Origin: Streptomyces sp. HD
Lineage (GTDB): Bacteria; Actinomycetota; Actinomycetes; Streptomycetales; Streptomycetaceae
Direction of reading: 5' to 3'
Assembly: GCF_028369295.1 (NCBI RefSeq)
Contig: NZ_JAQMYP010000007.1
Location: forward strand, 62,001 to 126,000
Length of the DNA: 64,000 nucleotides
Shown here: piece by piece, positions 27,226 through 34,462 of the stretch
Layout of the letters: every line of letters begins with the position of its first letter
Position numbering within the stretch: the first letter of the stretch is position 1
Program-made: the position numbers and the translations under genes
Notes under the pieces: model-generated
Told to the model about the DNA's origin: nothing
Seen by the model: only the letters and a program-made list of their open reading frames with translations
Databases searched by the model: none

Positions 27226-27982
27226 ACTCCGCCCCGTCGTTCACCCCGCGGGGGTGAAGGACCGGCGCAGCGGTGAGCACTGGATGGGACGCCTCTACAT
27301 GCGTGAGGTGTCCCTGCGGGTCGACCGCTACCTGGTGAACACCAGGGTCACGCCCAACCAGCTCACGTACCTGATGACCGTCTTCGGTGTACTCGCGGCC
27401 CCGGCACTTCTGGTGCCGGGGATCGCGGGCGCCGTGCTCGGCGTGGTGTGCGTCCAGATGTACCTGCTGCTGGACTGCGTCGACGGCGAGATCGCCCGCT
27501 GGCGCAAGCAGTACTCGCTGGGCGGCGTCTACCTGGACCGCGTCGGCGCCTACCTCACCGACGCCGCCGTGCTCGTCGGCTTCGGCCTGCGCGCCGCCGA
27601 CCTGTGGGGCAGCGGCCGTATCGACTGGCTCTGGGCCTTCCTCGGCACCCTGGCCGCACTCGGCGCCATCCTGATCAAGGCCGAGACCGACCTCGTCGGT
27701 GTCGCACGCCATCAGAACGGTCTGCCGCCGGTCAAGGAGGCCGCCTCCGAGATGCGCTCCTCCGGCATGGCGCTGGCCCGCAAGGCCGCCGCCATGCTCA
27801 AGTTCCACCGGCTGATCCTCGGCATCGAGGCCTCGCTGCTGATCCTGGTGCTGGCGATCGCCGACCAGATCCGCGGCGACCTGTTCTTCTCCCGGCTCGG
27901 CGTCGCGGTGCTGGCGGGCATCGCGATGCTCCAGACCGTGCTGCACCTCGTGTCCATCCTCGCTTCGAGCAGGCTGAAGTGA
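27203..27982 (+). CDS. CDP-alcohol phosphotransferase family protein with altered motif
   Basis: A 259-residue membrane protein with about six helices. The family motif is LDCVDGEIARWRKQYSLGG followed by VYLDRVG: Asp91, Asp94, Gly95, Arg99, Gly108 and Asp112 are present, but the fourth aspartate, expected at 116 and thought to be the catalytic base, is Ala. Asp120 is four residues further. It could use another base, have changed chemistry, or work as a partner of the other phosphotransferase at 23610. It overlaps the dehydrogenase gene by 23 bases and has no clear ribosome-binding site, so it probably relies on coupling. Confidence 0.82.
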   Translation: MSRPSVAELRPVVHPAGVKDRRSGEHWMGRLYMREVSLRVDRYLVNTRVTPNQLTYLMTVFGVLAAPALLVPGIAGAVLGVVCVQMYLLLDCVDGEIARWRKQYSLGGVYLDRVGAYLTDAAVLVGFGLRAADLWGSGRIDWLWAFLGTLAALGAILIKAETDLVGVARHQNGLPPVKEAASEMRSSGMALARKAAAMLKFHRLILGIEASLLILVLAIADQIRGDLFFSRLGVAVLAGIAMLQTVLHLVSILASSRLK

Positions 27983-28860
27983 ACGGCATGAAGGTCGGCG
28001 CGGTCATCATCACCATGGGCAACCGCCCCGACGAGCTGCGCGCCCTCCTCGACTCGGTCGCCAAGCAGGACGGCGACCGCGTCGAGGTCGTCGTGGTCGG
28101 CAACGGCTCCCCGGTCCCGGACGTCCCCGAGTGCGTCCGCACCATCGAGCTGCCCGAGAACCTCGGCATCCCCGGCGGCCGCAACGCCGGCATCGAGGCC
28201 TTCGGCCCCAGCGGCCGTGACGTCGACATATTGCTCTTCCTCGACGACGACGGCCTCCTCGCCCAGCACGACACCGCCGAGCTGTGCCGCGAAGCCTTCG
28301 CGGCCGACCCGAAGCTCGGCATCATCAGCTTCCGCATCGCCGACCCCGACACCGGGGTCACCCAGCGCCGCCACGTCCCCCGGCTGCGCGCCTCCGACCC
28401 GATGCGCTCCTCCCGGGTCACCACCTTCCTCGGCGGCGCCAACGCCGTGCGCACCCAGGTCTTCGCCGAAGTCGGCGGGCTCCCGGACGAATTTTTCTAC
28501 GCCCATGAGGAAACCGACCTGGCATGGCGGGCCCTCGACGCGGGCTGGATGATCGACTACCGGTCCGACATGGTGCTGTACCACCCGACGACCGCACCCT
28601 CGCGGCACGCGGTCTACCACCGCATGGTCGCCCGCAACCGCGTCTGGCTCGCCCGCCGCAACCTCCCCGCCCCCCTCGTCCCGGTCTATCTGGGCGTCTG
28701 GCTGCTGCTCACCCTCGTCCGCCGCCCCTCCCGCTCCGCCCTCAGGGCATGGTTCGGTGGATTCCGGGAAGGCTGGACCACTCCGTGCGGTCCCCGCAGG
28801 CCCATGAAGTGGCGTACGGTGTGGCGGCTGACTCGACTGGGCCGACCTCCGGTCATCTGA
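27979..28860 (+). CDS. GT2-family glycosyltransferase
   Basis: A 293-residue membrane-associated transferase. GT-A fold: VGAVIITMGNRPDELRALLDSV, donor-site DDDG in LLFLDDDGLL (the DXD equivalent), the acceptor-side region GGANAVRTQVFAEVGG, and catalytic EETDLAWR. The C-terminal part has a hydrophobic segment, VPVYLGVWLLLTLV, that anchors it. Similar enzymes transfer rhamnose or galactofuranose. The GTG 27979 overlaps the previous stop (GTGA); an ATG lies 9 bases later. It probably extends the polymer exported by the following ABC genes, with galE as a possible source of donor. Confidence 0.86.
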   Translation: MNGMKVGAVIITMGNRPDELRALLDSVAKQDGDRVEVVVVGNGSPVPDVPECVRTIELPENLGIPGGRNAGIEAFGPSGRDVDILLFLDDDGLLAQHDTAELCREAFAADPKLGIISFRIADPDTGVTQRRHVPRLRASDPMRSSRVTTFLGGANAVRTQVFAEVGGLPDEFFYAHEETDLAWRALDAGWMIDYRSDMVLYHPTTAPSRHAVYHRMVARNRVWLARRNLPAPLVPVYLGVWLLLTLVRRPSRSALRAWFGGFREGWTTPCGPRRPMKWRTVWRLTRLGRPPVI

Positions 28861-28956
28861 CAAGCTCGACCCTGAGAGCCACAGGGCCGTAACCCGGCCC
28901 CAGGTACATGCCAGGCCGGCACAGGCTGCGCATCTCGAAGACGAAAGTTTCAACTG

Positions 28957-29886
28957 GTGAGTGAGACAACGCACGACGGTTCAGTCGCGGTGAGCGCACC
29001 TCCGTCGCCCGACGAGGGACTCACGGCGGGCCAGCTGGCCGCCAAGTACGGGCTGTCCGTGAGCGGCGCCCGGCCCTCGCTGTTCGAGTACATCCGCCAG
29101 CTCTGGGACCGGCGGCACTTCATCCTCGCGTTCTCGCGGGCGAAGCTGACCGCCCAGTACAGCCAGGCGAAGCTCGGCCAGCTGTGGCAGGTGGCTACCC
29201 CGCTGCTGAACGCGGCCGTGTACTTCTTCATCTTCGGCCTGATCCTGAAGGCCAACCGGGGCATGACCCGCGAGGTGTACATCCCGTTCCTGGTCACGGG
29301 CGTGTTCGTGTTCACCTTCACCCAGAGCTCGGTGATGGCCGGCGTCCGCGCGATCTCCGGCAACCTCGGCCTGGTCCGGGCCCTGCACTTCCCGCGCGCC
29401 TCACTGCCGATCTCCTTCGCGCTCCAGCAGCTCCAGCAGCTGCTGTTCTCGATGATCGTGCTGTTCGCCGTGGCGATCGGCTTCGGCAGCTACCCGAAAC
29501 CGAGCTGGGTGCTGATCCTCCCGGCGCTGGCCCTTCAGTTCCTGTTCAACACCGGCCTCGCCCTGATCATGGCCCGTGCGGGTGCCAAGACCCCGGACCT
29601 GGCCCAGCTGATGCCCTTCGTGATGCGTACGTGGATGTACGCGTCCGGCGTGATGTTCTCCATCCCGATCATGCTGGCCGACAAGCCGCAGTGGGTGTCG
29701 ACCGTGCTGCAGTGGAACCCGGCGGCCATCTACATGGATCTGATGCGCTTCGCGCTCATCGACGGCTACGGCCGTGACAACCTCCCCCACCACGTCTGGG
29801 CGGCCGCGCTCGGCTGGGCCGTGCTGTTCGCCGTGGGCGGCTTCGTCTACTTCTGGAAGGCGGAAGAGAGGTACGGCCGTGGCTGA
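28957..29886 (+). CDS. ABC-2 type polysaccharide/teichoic-acid exporter permease (Wzm/TagG-like)
   Basis: A 309-residue membrane protein with six helices. RAKLTAQYSQAKLGQLWQVATPLLNAAVYFFIFGLIL is the usual amphipathic entry and first helix of polysaccharide ABC-2 permeases, and the segment VMRTWMYASGVMFSIPIML matches the conserved later part. Residues 1-35 are polar and cytoplasmic. With the ATPase that follows it should move a lipid-linked glycopolymer across the membrane. The start is GTG 28957, 96 bases after the GT2 gene; its stop overlaps the ATPase start by 8 bases. Confidence 0.9.
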   Translation: MSETTHDGSVAVSAPPSPDEGLTAGQLAAKYGLSVSGARPSLFEYIRQLWDRRHFILAFSRAKLTAQYSQAKLGQLWQVATPLLNAAVYFFIFGLILKANRGMTREVYIPFLVTGVFVFTFTQSSVMAGVRAISGNLGLVRALHFPRASLPISFALQQLQQLLFSMIVLFAVAIGFGSYPKPSWVLILPALALQFLFNTGLALIMARAGAKTPDLAQLMPFVMRTWMYASGVMFSIPIMLADKPQWVSTVLQWNPAAIYMDLMRFALIDGYGRDNLPHHVWAAALGWAVLFAVGGFVYFWKAEERYGRG

Positions 29887-30658
29887 GCAGATCACGGATG
29901 CCCGCATCCCCACCGTCATCGCCGACGAGCTGCACATCGTCTACCGCGTCAACGGCGCCAAGACCGGCAAGGGCAGTGCCACCGCGGCGCTGAGCCGCAT
30001 CCTCAAGCGCGGCGAGGAGAGGGGTGTGCGCAAGGTGCACGCCGTGCGCGGCGTCTCCTTCGTCGCCTACCGCGGCGAGGCCATCGGGCTCATCGGCTCC
30101 AACGGCTCCGGCAAGTCCACCCTGCTGCGCGCCATCGCAGGCCTGCTCCCGCCGGAGAAGGGCAAGGTCTACACCGACGGCCAGCCCTCCCTGCTCGGTG
30201 TGAACGCGGCCCTGATGAACGACCTCACCGGCGAGCGCAACGTCATATTGGGCGGTCTCGCCATGGGCATGTCCCGTGAGCAGATCAAGGAGCGCTACCA
30301 GGACATCGTCGACTTCTCCGGCATCAACGAGAAGGGCGACTTCATCACCCTGCCCATGCGCACCTACTCCTCCGGCATGGCGGCCCGGCTGCGCTTCTCC
30401 ATCGCCGCGGCCAAGGACCACGACGTCCTGATGATCGACGAGGCGCTGGCCACCGGCGACCGCAAGTTCCAGAAGCGCTCCGAGGAACGCATCCGCGAGC
30501 TGCGCAAGGAAGCGGGCACGGTGTTCCTGGTCAGCCACAACAACAAGTCGATCCGGGACACCTGCGACCGCGTCCTGTGGCTGGAACGCGGCGAGCTGCG
30601 GATGGACGGGCCTACGGACGAGGTCCTCAAGGAGTACGAGAAGTTCACGGGCAAGTAG
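29879..30658 (+). CDS. ABC exporter ATPase (Wzt/TagH-like, no carbohydrate-binding tail)
   Basis: A 259-residue ATPase. Walker A is GSNGSGKST, the signature TYSSGMAARLRFS and Walker B VLMIDEALATGD, all typical of the TagH/Wzt export subfamily. The insertion between the first strand and Walker A (residues 20-50, Lys/Arg-rich) is also usual there. It ends after the ATPase domain, so there is no C-terminal carbohydrate-recognition domain of the kind that checks O-antigen ends. Coupled to the permease by an 8-base overlap. A strong terminator hairpin begins 41 bases downstream, closing the locus. Confidence 0.92.
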   Translation: MAEQITDARIPTVIADELHIVYRVNGAKTGKGSATAALSRILKRGEERGVRKVHAVRGVSFVAYRGEAIGLIGSNGSGKSTLLRAIAGLLPPEKGKVYTDGQPSLLGVNAALMNDLTGERNVILGGLAMGMSREQIKERYQDIVDFSGINEKGDFITLPMRTYSSGMAARLRFSIAAAKDHDVLMIDEALATGDRKFQKRSEERIRELRKEAGTVFLVSHNNKSIRDTCDRVLWLERGELRMDGPTDEVLKEYEKFTGK

Positions 30659-30670
30659 TCCACCCGGACA

Positions 30671-30729
30671 TGGGCCGTGTGGCCCAGAAGGCTTCCCCGG
30701 GCCCCGCCGGAACTGCTCCGGCGGGGCCC
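30671..30729 (+). terminator. Double hairpin terminator after the glycopolymer locus
   Basis: A small hairpin (TGGGCC-GTGT-GGCCCA, 30671-30686) is followed by a perfect 13-base stem (30699-30711 with 30717-30729, 5-base loop). The pair lies directly after the exporter ATPase and should separate it from the hopanoid operon. Confidence 0.78.
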
Positions 30730-30772
30730 GCGTCTGCAAAGGAAACGTCAACTCCGGCTGGTCGCAGGAATC

Positions 30773-30983
30773 TTGACGCCAATCGGTGTGTTGTTGTGAT
30801 GTGCAGGACACCCCCACGAGCCTCGCCCCGTTGTACAACGTAAGCTGTACCGGTACCGAAACACGGCAAGTGGGGCGATAAGGCGCGACACCCCTCTCTC
30901 CGGGCTGCGGCGCGGACGGCCGGGCGGCGTGTCCGAAATAGTGTGCATTGGGTCGTCGGTGTAGAACGGGAGATGTGACGGCA
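30773..30983 (+). promoter_or_regulatory. Promoter/operator region of the hopanoid operon
   Basis: The gap after the terminator holds a possible promoter, TTGACG at 30773-30778 with TGATGT 18 bases later (30797-30802), and two perfect palindromes close together: CGTTGTACAACG (30829-30840) and GTACCGGTAC (30847-30856). They sit 190-220 bases before hpnC and are the best candidates for regulator binding. The promoter match is weak at the -10 element. Confidence 0.4.
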
Positions 30984-31052
30984 ATGGCTACGGAAACTCC
31001 CCAGCTCAACGCAGCAGCCTGTGCCGTCCCCGCCCCGGGCAGTCCACGGTGA
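30984..31052 (+). CDS. 22-residue leader peptide overlapping hpnC
   Basis: A short frame starts at ATG 30984 (GGGAG about 11 bases upstream) and reads MATETPQLNAAACAVPAPG and three more residues, with its TGA at 31050-31052 inside the hpnC start (GTGA overlap). An in-frame GTG at 30975 would add three residues. hpnC itself has no good ribosome-binding site, so translation of this leader may deliver ribosomes to it. No recognisable regulatory codon run is present. Coding is unproven. Confidence 0.45.
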   Translation: MATETPQLNAAACAVPAPGSPR

Positions 31053-31948
31053 CGGCAACCCGCCCGCGCGCCGGTGATCCGGAGCGCGGCACCCTCGACA
31101 AGGCCGCTGCGGAGAACTTCCCCGTGGCGCCTTTCTTCCTGCCCAGGGCCTGGCGCACCGACCTCATGGCCGTGTACGGCTTCGCCCGCCTCGTCGACGA
31201 CATCGGCGACGGCGATCTCGCCCCCGGTGGTGCCGACGCCCGTCTGCTCGGCGTGTCGGCCGCGGACGCCGAGGATCGGCTGGTTCTGCTCGACGCCTTC
31301 GAGGCCGACCTGCGCCGGGTCTTCGACGGCACCCCGCGCCACCCCCTGCTGCGCCGCCTGCAGCCGACCGTCCGCCGCCGCGCGCTGACCCCCGAGCCCT
31401 TCCTCGGTCTGATCGCCGCCAACCGCCAGGACCAGCTCGTCGGGCGGTACGAGACCTACGACGACCTCCTTGCCTACTGCGAACTGTCCGCCAACCCCGT
31501 CGGCCGTCTCGTCCTCGCCGTCACCGGCACGGCGACGCCCGAGCGGATCCGCCGCTCCGACGCGGTGTGCACGGCGCTGCAGATCGTCGAGCACATTCAG
31601 GACATCGCCGAGGACCTCGGCCGTGACCGGATCTATCTGCCCGCAGCGGACATGAAGCGTTTCCACGTCGAGGAAACCGATCTCGCGGTAAAAACGGCAG
31701 GCGCATCGGTGCGCGCACTGGTTGCATACGAAGCCGAACGTGCCCAGAACCTCCTGAATGAAGGCACCCCGCTGGTGGGTAGCGTCCACGGCAGGCTCAG
31801 GCTGCTGCTCGCGGGGTTCGTGGCGGGGGGAAGGGCGGCAATCCGTGCGATCGCCGCCGCCGAATACGACGTACTTCCAGGCCCGCCCAAGGCCGGCAAG
31901 CTGCAGCTGCTGCGTGAGGTGGGCGTGACTCTGCGAGGAGAGGGGTGA
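31049..31948 (+). CDS. hpnC: Squalene/hydroxysqualene synthase HpnC
   Basis: A 299-residue trans-isoprenyl diphosphate synthase of the squalene/phytoene type. The first aspartate-rich motif is VDDIGDG (Asp50, Asp51, Asp54) and the second DIAEDLGRDRIYLP. By homology HpnC converts presqualene diphosphate to hydroxysqualene, the second step of the bacterial three-enzyme squalene route. The N-terminal block ENFPVAPFFLPRAWRTDLMAVYGFARL is typical of HpnC. The GTG start overlaps a leader peptide, and its stop overlaps the hpnD start (GTGA). First enzyme gene of the operon. Confidence 0.93.
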   Translation: MTATRPRAGDPERGTLDKAAAENFPVAPFFLPRAWRTDLMAVYGFARLVDDIGDGDLAPGGADARLLGVSAADAEDRLVLLDAFEADLRRVFDGTPRHPLLRRLQPTVRRRALTPEPFLGLIAANRQDQLVGRYETYDDLLAYCELSANPVGRLVLAVTGTATPERIRRSDAVCTALQIVEHIQDIAEDLGRDRIYLPAADMKRFHVEETDLAVKTAGASVRALVAYEAERAQNLLNEGTPLVGSVHGRLRLLLAGFVAGGRAAIRAIAAAEYDVLPGPPKAGKLQLLREVGVTLRGEG

Positions 31949-32895
31949 TCCGGGCCGTGGAGTCTGCACCACACGTGTCCGCACCGGTACTCGCCGCCTA
32001 CAGCTACTGCGAGGCCGTCACCGGACAGCAGGCCCGTAACTTCGCCTACGGCATCCGACTGCTGCCGACGTCCAAGCGCCGCGCGATGTCGGCGCTCTAC
32101 GCGTTCTCGCGCCGCGTCGACGACATCGGCGACGGCGCCCTGACCGGCGACGTCAAGGTGGCCAGACTTGAGGACACCCGGGAGCTGCTGACCCGGATCC
32201 GCGACCGTGCGGTCGACGAGGACGACACCGACCCCGTGGCCGTCGCCCTCGCCCACGCCGCCGACGTCTTCCCGATCCCGCTCGGCGGCCTCGACGAACT
32301 CATCGACGGCGTCCTGATGGACGTGCGCGGCGAGACGTACGAGACCTGGGACGACCTGAAGGTCTACTGCCGCTGTGTCGCGGGCGCCATCGGGCGGCTC
32401 TCGCTCGGCGTGTTCGGCACGGAACCCGGAGCGCGCGGCGTCGAGCGTGCCTCGGAGTACGCCGACACCCTCGGGCTCGCACTGCAACTCACCAACATCC
32501 TGCGGGACGTTCGCGAGGACGGCGAGGGCGGGCGCACCTATCTGCCCTCCGACGACCTCGCCAAGTTCGGCTGCTCGGCCGGCTTCAGCGGGCCGACACC
32601 ACCGGAGGGCTCCGACTTCGCGGGCCTCGTGCACTTCGAAGTGCGTCGGGCCCGCGCCCTTTTCGCCGAGGGCTACCGGCTGCTCCCCATGCTCGACCGG
32701 CGCAGCGGCGCCTGTGTCGCCGCCATGGCCGGCATCTACCGCCGTCTCCTCGACCGCATCGAGCGCGACCCCGAGGCCGTGCTGCGCGGCCGGGTCTCCC
32801 TGCCCGGACGCGAGAAGGCGTACGTCGCCGTGCGCGGCCTGTCCGGTCTGGACGCCCGGCATGTGACCCGACGGACCGTCAGGAGGCGCGCCTGA
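31945..32895 (+). CDS. hpnD: Presqualene diphosphate synthase HpnD
   Basis: A 316-residue paralogue of HpnC that condenses two farnesyl diphosphates to presqualene diphosphate. Motifs: RRVDDIGDG (Asp59, Asp60, Asp63), the HpnD-like block QARNFAYGIRLLPTSKRRAMSALYAFSR, and the second motif LTNILRDVREDGEGGRTYLP. These are intact, so it should be active. GTG start at the hpnC stop (4-base overlap). Its own stop overlaps a 47-residue micro-gene by one base (TGATG), which in turn overlaps hpnE. Confidence 0.93.
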   Translation: MIRAVESAPHVSAPVLAAYSYCEAVTGQQARNFAYGIRLLPTSKRRAMSALYAFSRRVDDIGDGALTGDVKVARLEDTRELLTRIRDRAVDEDDTDPVAVALAHAADVFPIPLGGLDELIDGVLMDVRGETYETWDDLKVYCRCVAGAIGRLSLGVFGTEPGARGVERASEYADTLGLALQLTNILRDVREDGEGGRTYLPSDDLAKFGCSAGFSGPTPPEGSDFAGLVHFEVRRARALFAEGYRLLPMLDRRSGACVAAMAGIYRRLLDRIERDPEAVLRGRVSLPGREKAYVAVRGLSGLDARHVTRRTVRRRA

Positions 32896-33038
32896 TGGAC
32901 ATCCCGGTCCAAGGTGATGCCACCGGCGAAAAGCGGCGGGCAACCCTCCGCTGCCGGGCGGCGTCCCTGACTGAGACGACCGGCCGTCCGGTGTTCGAGC
33001 ACCGGTACAGCGGTCGCGCAGGGGAGGGTGCACGATGA
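32895..33038 (+). CDS. 47-residue micro-protein between hpnD and hpnE (DUF6380-like)
   Basis: A short frame links the two neighbours by overlaps at both ends: TGATG with hpnD and ATGA with hpnE. It reads MDIPVQGDATGEKRRATLRC, then AASLTETTGRPVFEH and a Gly/Arg end (RAGEGAR). It is basic, with no membrane helix. The pattern GDxTGEKRxATLR...ASLT resembles small Streptomyces proteins I remember as DUF6380, though I am not certain of the name. The double coupling argues for real translation. It could be a protein partner of the squalene enzymes or mainly a ribosome shuttle to hpnE. Confidence 0.62.
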   Translation: MDIPVQGDATGEKRRATLRCRAASLTETTGRPVFEHRYSGRAGEGAR

Positions 33039-34462
33039 CCGACGGCACGCGGCCGCAAGGGCCGCTCGCGGACCTCCCGCAACGCCCGGGGAGGGACGCC
33101 GTCGTGGTCGGCGGTGGGCTCGCCGGCATCACCGCCGCGCTGGCGCTCGCAGACGCCGGAGTACGCGTCACCCTGATCGAGGGCCGGCCGAGGCTGGGCG
33201 GCCTGGCCTTCTCCTTCCAGCGCGGCGACCTCACCGTCGACAACGGACAGCACGTGTACCTGCGCTGCTGCACCGCCTACCGCTGGTTCCTCGACCGCAT
33301 CGAGGGAACGGCGCTGGCGCCGCTGCAGGATCGTCTCGACGTGCCCGTACTCGACGTCGACAAGCCCGAGGGACGGCGGCTCGGCAGGCTGCGGCGCGAC
33401 GCGCTGCCCGTACCCCTGCACCTGGGCCGGAGCCTGGCGACCTATCCGCATCTGTCACTGGCCGAGCGCGCCAAGGTCGGGCGGGCCGCGCTCGCGCTCA
33501 AGGGGCTCGACCTCGCCGATCCGACCCTGGACGCCCAGGACTTCGGCGGCTGGCTGGCCGCGCACGGTCAGTCGGCGCGTGCCGTCGAGGCCCTGTGGGA
33601 CCTGGTCGGGGTCGCCACCCTCAACGCGGTCGCGGGCGACGCCTCACTGGGGCTCGCCGCGATGGTGTTCAAGACCGGTCTGCTGTCCGACCCGGGCGCG
33701 GCCGACATCGGCTGGGCGCACGTCCCGCTGGGCGATCTGCATGACCGGCTGGCCCGCAAGGCGCTCGACTCGGCGGGCGTTCGTATCGAGGTCCGTACAC
33801 GCGTCACCTCCATCTCCTCTGACGAGAACGGACGTTGGAGCGTCCAGGTTCCCGGCGAGACGCTCCGGGTGGACACCGTCGTGCTCGCCGTCGCCCAGCG
33901 CGAGGCGTACGACCTGCTGCCCGAGGGCGCCCTCGACGCACCGGAGAACCTGCTGGAGATCGGCACCGCGCCGATCCTCAACGTCCATGTCGTCTACGAC
34001 CGCAAGGTGCTCACCAGGCCGTTCTTCGCGGCCCTCGGCACCCCGGTCCAGTGGGTGTTCGACCGCACCGAGGCCTCCGGGCTCCGCGGCGGCCAGTACC
34101 TCGCCCTGTCCCAGTCGGCCGCACAGGACGAGATCGACGAGCCCGTCGCCGCGCTGCGCGAGCGGTATCTGCCCGAGCTGGAGCGGCTGTTGCCCGCGAC
34201 GCGCGGTGCGCAGGTGCAGGACTTCTTCGTGACCAGGGAGCGCACCGCGACCTTCGCTCCCACCCCCGGCGTCGGACGGCTGCGGCCCGGCGCCCGTACC
34301 AAGGCCCCCGGTCTCTATCTGGCCGGAGCGTGGACCGCCACAGGGTGGCCCGCGACCATGGAGAGTGCGGTCCGCAGTGGCGTGAGTGCGGCCGGCGCCG
34401 CGCTGGGCGCCCTGGGCCGGCCCCGCCCCAGCCACCTCTTCAACGTCGAGGAGGCGGCGTGA
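33035..34462 (+). CDS. hpnE: Hydroxysqualene dehydroxylase HpnE
   Basis: A 475-residue FAD amine-oxidase-fold enzyme that reduces hydroxysqualene to squalene. The dinucleotide loop is VVVGGGLAGITAALALADAGV at about 23-43, followed by LIEGRPRLGGLAFSF. The block DNGQHVYLRCCTAYRWFLDRI matches HpnE, and the C-terminal FAD contact is PGLYLAGAWTATGWPATMESAVRSG. An older label for this family is phytoene dehydrogenase-like. Overlaps: ATGA at the start with the micro-gene, and TGATG at the end with the polyprenyl synthase. Confidence 0.93.
   Translation: MTDGTRPQGPLADLPQRPGRDAVVVGGGLAGITAALALADAGVRVTLIEGRPRLGGLAFSFQRGDLTVDNGQHVYLRCCTAYRWFLDRIEGTALAPLQDRLDVPVLDVDKPEGRRLGRLRRDALPVPLHLGRSLATYPHLSLAERAKVGRAALALKGLDLADPTLDAQDFGGWLAAHGQSARAVEALWDLVGVATLNAVAGDASLGLAAMVFKTGLLSDPGAADIGWAHVPLGDLHDRLARKALDSAGVRIEVRTRVTSISSDENGRWSVQVPGETLRVDTVVLAVAQREAYDLLPEGALDAPENLLEIGTAPILNVHVVYDRKVLTRPFFAALGTPVQWVFDRTEASGLRGGQYLALSQSAAQDEIDEPVAALRERYLPELERLLPATRGAQVQDFFVTRERTATFAPTPGVGRLRPGARTKAPGLYLAGAWTATGWPATMESAVRSGVSAAGAALGALGRPRPSHLFNVEEAA

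Noticed and set aside
23610..28860. Phosphonate biosynthesis cluster
   Set aside because: Nucleotidyltransferase, alcohol dehydrogenase and CDP-alcohol transferase are shared with phosphonolipid loci, but there is no PEP mutase or phosphonopyruvate decarboxylase.
30857..30881. WhiG-type sporulation promoter before the hopanoid operon
   Set aside because: GGCGATAA is close to the -10 consensus, but no -35 element lies at the needed spacing.
31049..34462. Carotenoid (phytoene) cluster
   Set aside because: The two synthases and the FAD enzyme resemble phytoene synthase and desaturase, but shc, hpnG and hpnH follow directly, fitting the HpnCDE squalene route.
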